Positions 23,201 to 30,131 of a stretch of DNA of 32,479 nucleotides are shown in pieces (position 1 is the stretch's first letter; the number at the start of each line of letters is the position of its first letter). Made by a program: the position numbers and the translations under genes. A model generated the notes under the pieces. It did no database searches. It was not told where the DNA came from and saw nothing but the letters and a program-made list of their open reading frames with translations. The stretch is from CAYQMF01 sp964418595 (GTDB lineage Bacteria; Planctomycetota; UBA1135; UBA2386). The stretch covers positions 1-32,479 of the forward strand of contig CAYQMF010000077.1 in NCBI GenBank assembly GCA_964418595.1, given 5' to 3'.

Positions 23201-24436
23201 CTGGCGTCGACCTTCTACAACGACATCGCCCGCCGTCGCCTGCTGCGCGCCAAGCGCAACCCGGCGGAGGTCCTGGGCGTGGCCGACGGCACCGTGCTCC
23301 TGCGCGCGGTGGCGAAGCTGCGGCTCGGCGGTGAGGCGGCGATCCAGTCGGCGCTCGCCGATCTCGGTCATCGGGCGCCGCACGACTTCGAGCTGGCGCA
23401 GCCGCGGTACGCGGAGTCGCCCGAGGCCGTGCGCAACCTGATCGCCGCGGCGTGCTCCGGTGCCACCGCGAGCCGGGCGACCTCCGGCCCCGTCGCCAGG
23501 CTGAGCCGCGTCGACCAGATCGCGGTCGACAACGCCAACCGCTTCGAGGCCCTCAAGGAAGAGGCGAAGCACGAGGTGCTCCGTGAGCTGGCCTGCCTGC
23601 GCGCACTCCTCGTCGAGCTGGGCGAGCGGCTCGAGCTCGGCGACGGCGTGTTCTGGCTGCTGCCGGACGAGATCGCCGGCTGTCAGGACAGCAGCGTCGA
23701 GTCGCTGCGCGCGAAGATCACCCAGCGCCGCGCCTCGCGCGCTGCGGGCCTCGAACTCGAGTTGCCGGCGGAGCTGAGCTTCGCGGACCTCGAGACCGTG
23801 GCTTCGCCGCTCGAGCAGGCCGGTTTCGGCGACGGCGCCGACGCCTCGCGCCTGCACGGGCTGCGCGTGGCTGGCACCGGCGACGTGATCGGACGGGCGC
23901 GCGTCCTGCGCGAGCCGAGCGACATCGAGTCGTTCGCCGACGGCGACGTCCTCATCGCCCGCTTCACCGACCCGCGCTGGATGCCGCTGTTCCGGCGCGC
24001 GCGCGGCATCGTCACGGAGGTGGGCGGCTGGCTGAGCCACGCGTCGATCCAGGCGCGCGAGCACAAGCTGCCCGCGATCGTCGGGGTGCGCGGCGTGATG
24101 AGCCGCATCCAAGACGGCGACCTGGTCTGCCTGCGCGCCGACGGCAAGCTCGACGTCATCGAGGATCGTCGCCAGCGCGTGCGGGCGCCGTCCGGCCAGC
24201 CGGTGCACCTGCGCGCCGATGCCGCCATCCTCACCGCCGAGGTGGTCGACATCAGCGAGACCGGCCTGCGCGTCTCGAAGCTGGACCGCGACCTGGCCGT
24301 CGGCCAGATCGTGGATGTCGCGATGAGCGACATGTCGGGTCGGGCGACCATCGTCCACCGCCATGGCGAGTTCGCGGGGCTGCGCCTGCACGCGCCGATG
24401 ACGCGCACCGCCCGCACCCGCCTCGCGGTCGGCTGA
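20258..24436 (+). CDS. Rhodanese-YidC-dikinase-PilZ membrane fusion protein
   Basis: 1392 residues from an ATG at 20258 (a TTG at 20237 is an alternative). In order: two helices (about 10-33 and 53-73) with a basic loop between; rhodanese domain 1 (about 112-218) with the active loop CDSGNRS, Cys177; rhodanese domain 2 (about 235-345) with Pro297 in place of the cysteine; a YidC/Oxa1 core (about 367-553) with Arg387 before LPLTLK, a hydrophilic hairpin (RKLAPKVEALRARYP) and five helices; an ATP-grasp domain (about 578-803: AVRSSGMGED, VLVQTMV, GVLFTEDP, IEWAYAKGRFYILQAR); a central helical domain (LGHRAPHDFELAQPR); a phosphohistidine swivel (about 1199-1302: GGWLSHASIQARE, His1261); and PilZ (about 1303-1385: RQRVR, DISETG). 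The order ATP-grasp, central domain, His domain matches rifampin-phosphotransferase-type enzymes, not PEP synthase. Charge distribution puts the rhodaneses outside and the enzyme plus PilZ inside. Substrate unknown. Confidence 0.9.
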   Translation: MLFAIPSPDLLVNLFASGAQIMGLLAVALGGAWFKKSRFDADSQVRRGSPWPLRIAVLLLLGVSTAFTLYVLQANDAVNRRMQANLLRSSTEKGKKVGDTSLKTLAFSDQASHPRALASETLAAWMAEGKPVNVIDVREPEEVEMGQLPGAWARRYPDLRGDRRDLIKPDMDTVLICDSGNRSSELSDVFANDGITTYFVIGGCEKWVAEGRPLINEAPRANIRDIPEYPNKNVLLSTDEVVRLVREENALFVDVRYPEEFAKGALPDAINLTLRKQLKEEMESSLRALPRRPVIVPVYDKRSAFYGLILGIRMHRLGLDYRGRYSLPHEYFVPPPDAAHLAAWKANRKEHTMFSIASASMATDLGSLSTYLGSLLLAVLLVVVVARLLLLPLTLKADRDQIVLRKLAPKVEALRARYPGDPGRVRRETFALHKEAKLTPVRNMLGSMVQLVLFIVLFAAVDIAATGHATPFLWLDGLGLADPLAILPVAVGLAFLGLMLAVAAKHTVIGTTLRVAFAALITVAIWTGSAAVSLYLLMNLGLMLLQRVLMTRWSQRREAQAAGPTRTLRVVAEQPTVTLREAEALPMAGRKAQRLSALMRAGFPVPDGFVVAHGEALASEAGKAAILRAHKRLGAQRVAVRSSGMGEDGVEFSHAGEFDSILKVTRERLLDCVEQVQTSLRRPHSGIAERCDEGGVLVQTMVPAEYAGVLFTEDPGCAGAMMVEMTAGLGDSLVSGQVDPDGYRFGRLTLRPLQTSTAPMDLRKLLELGLRAERMFGRAQDIEWAYAKGRFYILQARDITCTAQDTTNLGDATARREAERARLLKLAPSSGDPRKAMLAQNELAELLPEPTPFSLSLMNELWAKGGSVERAAARLGIPYAVSATSAPYAVSVFGRLYVNRHEQQRRFAKGVGAMASMSLARGASAIERAFKEGFLPRFRREVRMLEAVDPSRLSLNELVAAIGDGRAHFVRTTYVEAEVVNLASTFYNDIARRRLLRAKRNPAEVLGVADGTVLLRAVAKLRLGGEAAIQSALADLGHRAPHDFELAQPRYAESPEAVRNLIAAACSGATASRATSGPVARLSRVDQIAVDNANRFEALKEEAKHEVLRELACLRALLVELGERLELGDGVFWLLPDEIAGCQDSSVESLRAKITQRRASRAAGLELELPAELSFADLETVASPLEQAGFGDGADASRLHGLRVAGTGDVIGRARVLREPSDIESFADGDVLIARFTDPRWMPLFRRARGIVTEVGGWLSHASIQAREHKLPAIVGVRGVMSRIQDGDLVCLRADGKLDVIEDRRQRVRAPSGQPVHLRADAAILTAEVVDISETGLRVSKLDRDLAVGQIVDVAMSDMSGRATIVHRHGEFAGLRLHAPMTRTARTRLAVG

Positions 24437-24493
24437 TCGCGCGGAGCGCGAAACTCCGATCAGGCGGCGCGCGGGACTTGTCGATAGGGGCTG

Positions 24494-24510
24494 CGGGGCC
24501 GTCCGCCCCG
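24494..24510 (+). promoter_or_regulatory. Hairpin just upstream of the binding-protein ribosome site
   Basis: A perfect 6-bp stem with a 5-nt loop (CGGGGC, CGTCC, GCCCCG) ends 12 nt before the ATG at 24523. A smaller CGCGC-GGA-GCGCG hairpin lies at 24438-24450, just after the fusion gene's stop. They could limit transcription or protect the downstream mRNA, giving different levels of the fusion and the binding protein. Confidence 0.4.
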
Positions 24511-24522
24511 ACAGAGGAACCC

Positions 24523-25440
24523 ATGCTCAAGTCCCGGCTTGCCGCGTTCGCGGTCGCGACGAGTGCGCTCGTCGCCCAGTCTTCACCCGCCCCTGCCCCG
24601 TCCTCGAGTGCCCCCACGGCCGCCGCGCCGACGTCGGTGGAGCTCGTGTTCGGGGTCTACGCCACCGACCTCCCGACCGTCGTGTACCGGCAGTTCCTGC
24701 CCATGCTCGAAGAGGTGCAGGTCCAGCTCGCCAAGACGCTCGCCTGCCAGGCCAGCGTCGATCTGCGCATCTTCAAGACCTACGACGGGGCGCTGGATGC
24801 GCTGGTCAAGGGCGACGTGGACTTCGTGCGCTTCGGTCCCTCCTCCTACATCCTCGCCAAGGCGCGTCAGCCCGGCGTGACGCTGCTCGCCATGGAGGAC
24901 AACGACGGCGAGAAGGTGTTCCAGGGTGTGATCGCGGTGCGCGCCGACAGCCCGATCAAGACGCTGGCCGATCTGCGCGGGCGCAAGTTCGCGTTCGGCG
25001 ACGAGAACTCGACCATCGGCCGCTACCTCGCCCAACTGCAACTGGTGAAGGCGGGGATCACCGCCAAGGACCTCGCCGGCCACGCCTACCTGGGCCGGCA
25101 CGACAAGGTGTTCGCCGCCGTGGAGATCGGTGACTTCGACGCCGGCGCCGTCAAGGAGAACACCTTCGACAAGATGAACGCGAAGGGCAAGCTGCGCGAG
25201 CTGGTGCGCTTCGACAACGTGACGAAGCCCTGGGTGGCTCGCGCCGGCCTCGACGCCACGGTGGCCGCCGGCCTGCAGAAGGTCCTCCTCGACATGAAGG
25301 ACAAGGCCCTCCTCAAGGACGTCGGGATCACCGGCTTCCGCGCCGTGAAGGACTCCGACTACAACTCGATCCGCGACGCCATGCCGGCCGCGGAGAAGTT
25401 CATGCAGGGCATGGCGGCGAAGCCGGCCCCGGGGAAGTGA
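24523..25440 (+). CDS. PhnD-like periplasmic phosphonate/phosphate-type binding protein
   Basis: 305 residues from an ATG at 24523 with GAGGA about 5 nt upstream; an open frame extends to 24478 but adds only a leader without a ribosome site. A signal peptide (LAAFAVATSALVAQ) is followed by a Pro/Ala/Ser linker of about 20 residues. The fold is that of a type-2 periplasmic binding protein of the PhnD/SsuA group: VFGVYATDLPTVVYRQFLP, the ligand-loop segment VDFVRFGPSSYILAKA (FGPSSY at 104-109), ADLRGRKFAFGDENSTIGRY, and FDAGAVKENTFDKM. PhnD-type proteins bind phosphonates, phosphite or phosphate, but many relatives serve as the sensory partner of a kinase. No permease or ATPase gene is nearby, and the next gene (13 bp on) is a kinase with a periplasmic sensor domain. 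The ligand is not known. Confidence 0.88.
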   Translation: MLKSRLAAFAVATSALVAQSSPAPAPSSSAPTAAAPTSVELVFGVYATDLPTVVYRQFLPMLEEVQVQLAKTLACQASVDLRIFKTYDGALDALVKGDVDFVRFGPSSYILAKARQPGVTLLAMEDNDGEKVFQGVIAVRADSPIKTLADLRGRKFAFGDENSTIGRYLAQLQLVKAGITAKDLAGHAYLGRHDKVFAAVEIGDFDAGAVKENTFDKMNAKGKLRELVRFDNVTKPWVARAGLDATVAAGLQKVLLDMKDKALLKDVGITGFRAVKDSDYNSIRDAMPAAEKFMQGMAAKPAPGK

Positions 25441-25453
25441 CCTCGGACGCGCG

Positions 25454-27703
25454 GTGATCCACCCGAGCCAGCTCCTGCCGCGCTTCATCCGCCGGCGGGT
25501 CGGTCTGCAGCTCCTCGTGATCTGCGGCTCCGTCCTCGCGGTCGCGGCGGTCGTCTCGGGCACGCACGCCGCGGAGACCCAGAAGACGGTCCTGCTGGCG
25601 GAGGTCGAGCGCCAGGGCCAGATGCTCGCCAACGCGCTGGCGATGTGCTGTCCGACTCCGATCGTGTCCAACGACTGGCCGGCGTTGAAGTCGTACGTCG
25701 ACTCGTTGGTCGACAGCGACCGCGTCGTGTTCGCCGACATCGTTCGCGAGGACGGCAAGTCGGTGGCGGCGAGCGGCAGCCACACCGTCGATGGCCGGCA
25801 GTATGTGGCACCGATCCTGCTCCCGGACGAAACCGGGATCGTGCCGCCGAACGCGCCGCGGCTCGGCCGCGTGTTCGTCGAGATGTCGACCAAGCACGCG
25901 AATCTCGTCGCCAGCGCCAGCTCGCGCCGGTTGCTGAACGAGTGGGGAGTCACCTTCCTCGCGCTCGCCGTCGCGCTCGGCCTCGTGTTCCGCTTCCTGA
26001 TCCACGGCCGTCTCGATCGTCTCGCCCGCCAGGCGGTCCGGTTCGGCGGTGGCGATCTGGAGAGCCCGATCGTGCTCGGCGCTCCCGACGAGTTCGGCCA
26101 GTTGGCCTCCACGCTCGACAGCGTGCGGCAGCGCTTGCGCGCGTCGTATCGGGACCTGCAGGAACGCAACGTCCAGTTGCAGGAGCTGGACAAGCTGAAG
26201 ACCGAGTTCCTGGCCAACGTCAGCCACGAGATCCGCACCCCGCTGAACGGGATCCTCGGCTTCTCGGAGGTGCTGCTGCATCGCGGGCTCGAACCCGACG
26301 TGTCGGAGGTGATGGAGACGATCTTCTCCTCCGCCCGCAGCCTGCGCAGCATCGTCGACGACGTCCTCGAGTTCTCGAAGCTCGAGGCGGGCGAGGTACG
26401 CATCGTGCCGGAGCCGGTGGATCTGCGCGCGTTGCTGGGCGACGTGGCGCAGCTCTATGCGCCGGCGGCCTGGCAGAAGGGTGTCGAGCTGGTCCTCGAC
26501 GTCGACCCGGCCGTGCCGGCGCGCGTGCTCGCCGACCCGCTGCGCGTGCGCCAGGTGGTGTCCAACCTGGTCGGCAACGCGGTCAAGTTCACGGAGCGGG
26601 GCGAGGTCGTGCTCGCGGTCGAGAGCCTGCTCCTCGAAGGGACCGAGGTGCGGCTGCGCGTCGCGGTCACCGACACCGGCATCGGCTTCGATCCGGCCCT
26701 GGCCGGTCGGCTGTTCCAGTCGTTCCGGCAACTGGATGGCTCGATGGCCCGGCGGCACGGCGGGACAGGGCTCGGGCTCGCCATCGCACGCCACCTCGTG
26801 CAGCGCATGGGGGGCTCGATCCACGCGGAGTCGAAGCCCGGCGTCGGCAGCCGCTTCTGGCTCGATGTGCCGCTGGCATTGCCGGCGGTGGAGCCGGCGA
26901 CCGACGCGGCGAACACGACCGGCGAGCGTGGCGAAGTCATCGTGATCGCCTCGCACGAGAGCCTGCGGCGTGCTCTCGCGCACGAGCTGGAGACGCTGCG
27001 CCACCCCTGCCGGGCGCTGCCGGCCCTGCCGGGCGACGGCATCGGTGCCGGGCCGGCGACGCTGTTGTTCGTGGTCGAGGGCTCCCCCGACACCTACGCC
27101 GAACAGGCTTCGGCAGTGCGAGCGGCGCTGCCGGCGGCTGCGCCGCGCGTCGTGGCCGTCGTGCCACCCGGCGCATCGGCACAGGCCAAGGACCTCGGCG
27201 TCGATCACGTGCTGCAACGGCCCGTGCGCAGCGACCGGCTCCGCGATGCCCTCGCGGGCACAGCCGCCGCGAGTGCTCCCAAGCGCGCTCTCCCCGCCGC
27301 ACGGCGCAAGGGGCGGGTGCTCGTGGTCGACGACAACGCCGTCAACTGTCGCGTCGCCGGCGCCATGCTCAAGCGCCTCGGCCACGAGGTGTCCGCCGCC
27401 CCGGGTGGGCGCGAGGCCGTGGCGGCGCTCGAAGGCGGCGCCGAGTTCGACGTCATCCTCATGGACTGTCAGATGCCGGAGGTGGACGGCTTCGAGGCCA
27501 CGCGCCTCATCCGCGCCCTGCCATCGCCCAGCTCCGCCATTCCGATCATCGCCTGCACCGCCAACAACCTCGCCGGTGACGCGGAGCGCTGCATCGCCGC
27601 GGGCATGGACGACTACATGCCCAAGCCCATCGAGCTGGCCAAGCTCCAGGGCGCCATGGACAAGTGGATGGGTGTCGTCGTCGGCCAGAAGGTAGGCGGC
27701 TGA
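25454..27703 (+). CDS. Hybrid sensor histidine kinase with two receiver-like domains
   Basis: 749 residues from a GTG at 25454. Transmembrane helices at about 18-38 and 165-183 bracket a periplasmic domain of about 125 residues, single-Cache-like (DWPALKSYVDSLVDSDRVVF, ADIVREDGKSVAASG). A HAMP domain (about 184-238) and a short coiled coil lead to the HisKA H-box SHEIRTPLNG with phospho-acceptor His258. The ATPase domain shows VSNLVGNAVKFT (N box, about 369-380), DTGIGF (G1) and GGTGLGLAI (G2). A first receiver-like domain (about 492-602) lacks the acidic pair and the phospho-acceptor Asp. The second (about 619-740) has VVDDN, the acceptor in VILMDCQMPEVDG (Asp671) and Lys724. There is no output domain. 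It lies 13 bp after the PhnD-like gene, which probably supplies its ligand-bound partner. Confidence 0.93.
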   Translation: MIHPSQLLPRFIRRRVGLQLLVICGSVLAVAAVVSGTHAAETQKTVLLAEVERQGQMLANALAMCCPTPIVSNDWPALKSYVDSLVDSDRVVFADIVREDGKSVAASGSHTVDGRQYVAPILLPDETGIVPPNAPRLGRVFVEMSTKHANLVASASSRRLLNEWGVTFLALAVALGLVFRFLIHGRLDRLARQAVRFGGGDLESPIVLGAPDEFGQLASTLDSVRQRLRASYRDLQERNVQLQELDKLKTEFLANVSHEIRTPLNGILGFSEVLLHRGLEPDVSEVMETIFSSARSLRSIVDDVLEFSKLEAGEVRIVPEPVDLRALLGDVAQLYAPAAWQKGVELVLDVDPAVPARVLADPLRVRQVVSNLVGNAVKFTERGEVVLAVESLLLEGTEVRLRVAVTDTGIGFDPALAGRLFQSFRQLDGSMARRHGGTGLGLAIARHLVQRMGGSIHAESKPGVGSRFWLDVPLALPAVEPATDAANTTGERGEVIVIASHESLRRALAHELETLRHPCRALPALPGDGIGAGPATLLFVVEGSPDTYAEQASAVRAALPAAAPRVVAVVPPGASAQAKDLGVDHVLQRPVRSDRLRDALAGTAAASAPKRALPAARRKGRVLVVDDNAVNCRVAGAMLKRLGHEVSAAPGGREAVAALEGGAEFDVILMDCQMPEVDGFEATRLIRALPSPSSAIPIIACTANNLAGDAERCIAAGMDDYMPKPIELAKLQGAMDKWMGVVVGQKVGG

Positions 27704-27721
27704 GCAGTGTTTGCGCTCAGC
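27699..27721. terminator. Bidirectional hairpin covering two convergent stop codons
   Basis: GCTGAGC, a 9-nt loop and GCTCAGC form a perfect 7-bp stem. The left arm includes the TGA of the kinase gene and the right arm the TGA of the minus-strand gene at 27717. The symmetry and position suit a shared terminator. A U-run is absent. Confidence 0.45.
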
Positions 27722-29984
27722 GCACCTGCACGCCGAGCCCATTGCTGACGAACTGCGTGCCGCCGACCGGGAAGACCGCGGCCTGCACGAAGAGGTTGCC
27801 GATGAACAGCGGCAGGTCGGGTAGCGGCAATGGCAGGGTTGCGCTGCCACCGGCGCCCTGGTTGACGAACGAGATCATCACCGCGGTCGACGGATCCACC
27901 ACCAGCGAGCACTGCGGCGGGAAACCGAATGGCCCGAGCGGCACGCTGGTGGGGGCGAAGCCGACGATGAACAGCACGACATCGAACGCCGCCACCGGAC
28001 GGACCTCGACGCGCCAGAACTCACTGCCCGCGTACGGGGACGGCGCGACGATCGTGCTGCCGAGCCGGCAGGTGGGACCATAGAGCGTCGTGACGCCATC
28101 CGACGGGTAGCGGAAGATCGTGCCGCGCAGCTCACGCAGCGCGCCGTTCGTGCGGTAGGTCACGAGGAAGCGGGACATCCGCGACACGAAGGCGATGGCC
28201 AGTGCGCCGGGGTTGTCGGCGCTCGGGTGCAGCGACTGCGTTTCGGTGATGGCGGCGTGGGCACCGAGTCTGAGCACGTTGGCCGAGGTGCCGACCCCGA
28301 CGATCGCGCGCGTGTAGGTCACGGCCCAGTGCGAGCGCGATTCCCCGTCGTGCTCCATGGCCACGTCGCCCAGCACCCCGGTGCCGCCGCTGACGAGCTG
28401 GCGCTGCGGTTGCAGGATCGGCGGTCCGGAGCTGCCGAGATCGAAGCGCATCGCCTCGAGCGTCTGGGTGCCGAGTCCGCTCGACGCGACCCAGGCGACG
28501 GTGAATCGACCGGTCGGATCCCCCGCCCAGGAGCCTGCGACCGCCAGTTCACCCATCGTCCCGAGGATCGACGTCATGGCATAGCCTTCGCGCGTACGGG
28601 CAGGGGTCATGCGACCGACCATCAGGACATCGACTCCGAGCCCCGCGTCGCGGCGGCGCCAGACCAACACCCAGTCGGTGTTGCCGACTCCGCCCCGGAT
28701 CGGGACCAGGGCAGGCTGCTCGGCGTCGTAGCTCGCACCGTCGTCGACCACGTAGTTCCAGGCGATGCTCGGGACCTGGTCGAGGTTCGTCACCCAGACC
28801 TGGGTGGCCTGGGAAGGCACGACCGTCGCCGGTTCCTGCTCGAAGGCCAGCAGACAGTCGCCGGATAGACCGTCGGCGTCGCCGCTGATGCAGGGGCGCT
28901 GGCGCCGGTAGCCCGTGGGTGCATCCGGGAAGAGGGTGACGCCGCTGTTGAGGGTCGTGTTGGTGTCGCCGTGGAAGTAGACCCGGACGCCGCGGCTCGT
29001 GGCGCTGAAGTCGCGCTGGACCGCGATCGCGAAGCGCGGCGTCGGCGCGCTCCGCACGTGGGCGACGTCCACGTCGACCGTGCTCCACGCCGTCGTGACG
29101 TCGGCGTACACCTGCACGATGTTGGCGAAGTCCTTGTCGCACAGGAAGCCGTAGGCGTCGTCGTCGCCGGCTGCGAAGTTGCGCGTGTACACGACCATCG
29201 CCTTGCCCGCGGCCGACGCGTTGTTCGCGGCGACCGCCGAGTGGACGATCAGCGCTGGCGGGACAGCCAGCGTCACCGGCGTGGTCAGCGGATCCAGCGT
29301 CACGGGGAACACCGCGTCGGCGAGGAACGAGGCGGCGAGCCGCAGCTCGATGTGGGTGCCGTCGAAGTGCGTCGTCACCGGCGTGCGCCGCCCCGCGGCA
29401 TCGAAGGCCAACGCCGCACCGGAGCGGACCACGGGCTCGCCCCCGCTCGCGAAGGTCAGCGCCTGCGATGCCGCCGTGGGTGTGACCGCCGCGGTGAGCG
29501 CGGTGTCGATCCTGCCGCGCACCACGAGATCTCCCGGCCCGACCGGACGAGGCAACACGAACGACTGCTCGACGCCCCCGGCGAGCACGTCGTACACCTC
29601 GGCGACGTTGCCGTGATCGAGCACGTGTCGCCAGGCCGTCGTGTGCGCGCGGGGCGCGTCGGTCCGCAGTTCGACCTCCCCGCAACGGATCGACACGGTG
29701 CGCCAACGCAGATGGACGAGTGGCTGGTCCGGTCGCCGCCGCGGGTAGAACGAGAAACCGTCGTGGAAGCTGGCCTTGTACTCGGCCCCCGCGGCCCACA
29801 GGCCGTACGACCCCCCGACGGTGTCGTCGAAGTGCGCGTGCAGCGGCACGCGCCAGGTGTTCTCCGCCGCGTTCGCGAGGAGGGCCAGGTCTGCGGCGCA
29901 AGGCGTGGGCGGGACCTGGGCGCGGATGCTCGCAAGGAGCGCGGCACCGAGGACGAGGACTATGGTGTGGGAAAGGGAGCGCAT
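27717..29984 (-). CDS. Large exported protein with planctomycete C-terminal module
   Basis: 755 residues from an ATG at 29984 with an AAGG upstream; longer in-frame extensions run into the shadow of the esterase gene and were rejected. A signal peptide (TIVLVLGAALLASIRAQ) precedes an N-terminal region of about 240 residues that resembles exported proteins with a 'VFPVTLDPLTTPV' end, and then repeats of a type seen in seven-bladed propellers (AMVVYTRNFAAGDDDAYGFL; DWVLVWRRRDAGLGVDVLMV; GRFTVAWVASSG). The last 123 residues (about 633-755) form a module like that of the Kelch protein: GPTC, RVEVRPVAAFDVVLFIVGFA, QCSLVVD, and a Gly-rich end (GTQFVSNGLGVQVR), with two cysteines that may pair. The function is unknown; a surface-sorting role for the module is a guess. 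It is convergent with the kinase gene. Confidence 0.78.
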   Translation of the reverse strand: MRSLSHTIVLVLGAALLASIRAQVPPTPCAADLALLANAAENTWRVPLHAHFDDTVGGSYGLWAAGAEYKASFHDGFSFYPRRRPDQPLVHLRWRTVSIRCGEVELRTDAPRAHTTAWRHVLDHGNVAEVYDVLAGGVEQSFVLPRPVGPGDLVVRGRIDTALTAAVTPTAASQALTFASGGEPVVRSGAALAFDAAGRRTPVTTHFDGTHIELRLAASFLADAVFPVTLDPLTTPVTLAVPPALIVHSAVAANNASAAGKAMVVYTRNFAAGDDDAYGFLCDKDFANIVQVYADVTTAWSTVDVDVAHVRSAPTPRFAIAVQRDFSATSRGVRVYFHGDTNTTLNSGVTLFPDAPTGYRRQRPCISGDADGLSGDCLLAFEQEPATVVPSQATQVWVTNLDQVPSIAWNYVVDDGASYDAEQPALVPIRGGVGNTDWVLVWRRRDAGLGVDVLMVGRMTPARTREGYAMTSILGTMGELAVAGSWAGDPTGRFTVAWVASSGLGTQTLEAMRFDLGSSGPPILQPQRQLVSGGTGVLGDVAMEHDGESRSHWAVTYTRAIVGVGTSANVLRLGAHAAITETQSLHPSADNPGALAIAFVSRMSRFLVTYRTNGALRELRGTIFRYPSDGVTTLYGPTCRLGSTIVAPSPYAGSEFWRVEVRPVAAFDVVLFIVGFAPTSVPLGPFGFPPQCSLVVDPSTAVMISFVNQGAGGSATLPLPLPDLPLFIGNLFVQAAVFPVGGTQFVSNGLGVQVR

Positions 29985-30131
29985 TGGGTCAGACCTTCGA
30001 GGGCGCGGCGCCTGGTCACGGGTGCGCCGCCTCCCTCCAGGTGCCCGCGCGGGATCCGACCGAACCAGGAAACGCTTCATTCGTCGCCGTTTCGGGGCAC
30101 GCCCCAGGCCGCCCATCCTCTCGTCCCGACC

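Noticed and set aside
21989..24163. Calling the fusion enzyme a PEP synthase or pyruvate phosphate dikinase.
   Set aside because: The His domain is C-terminal and there is no PEP-binding TIM barrel; domain order fits rifampin-phosphotransferase-type enzymes.
20150..24391. Minus-strand frame of over 1400 codons opposite the fusion gene.
   Set aside because: His/Gln/Arg-rich antisense translation; the plus strand carries seven recognisable domain segments.
24523..25440. Part of a phosphonate ABC uptake operon.
   Set aside because: No permease or ATPase gene is adjacent; the neighbour is a sensor kinase.
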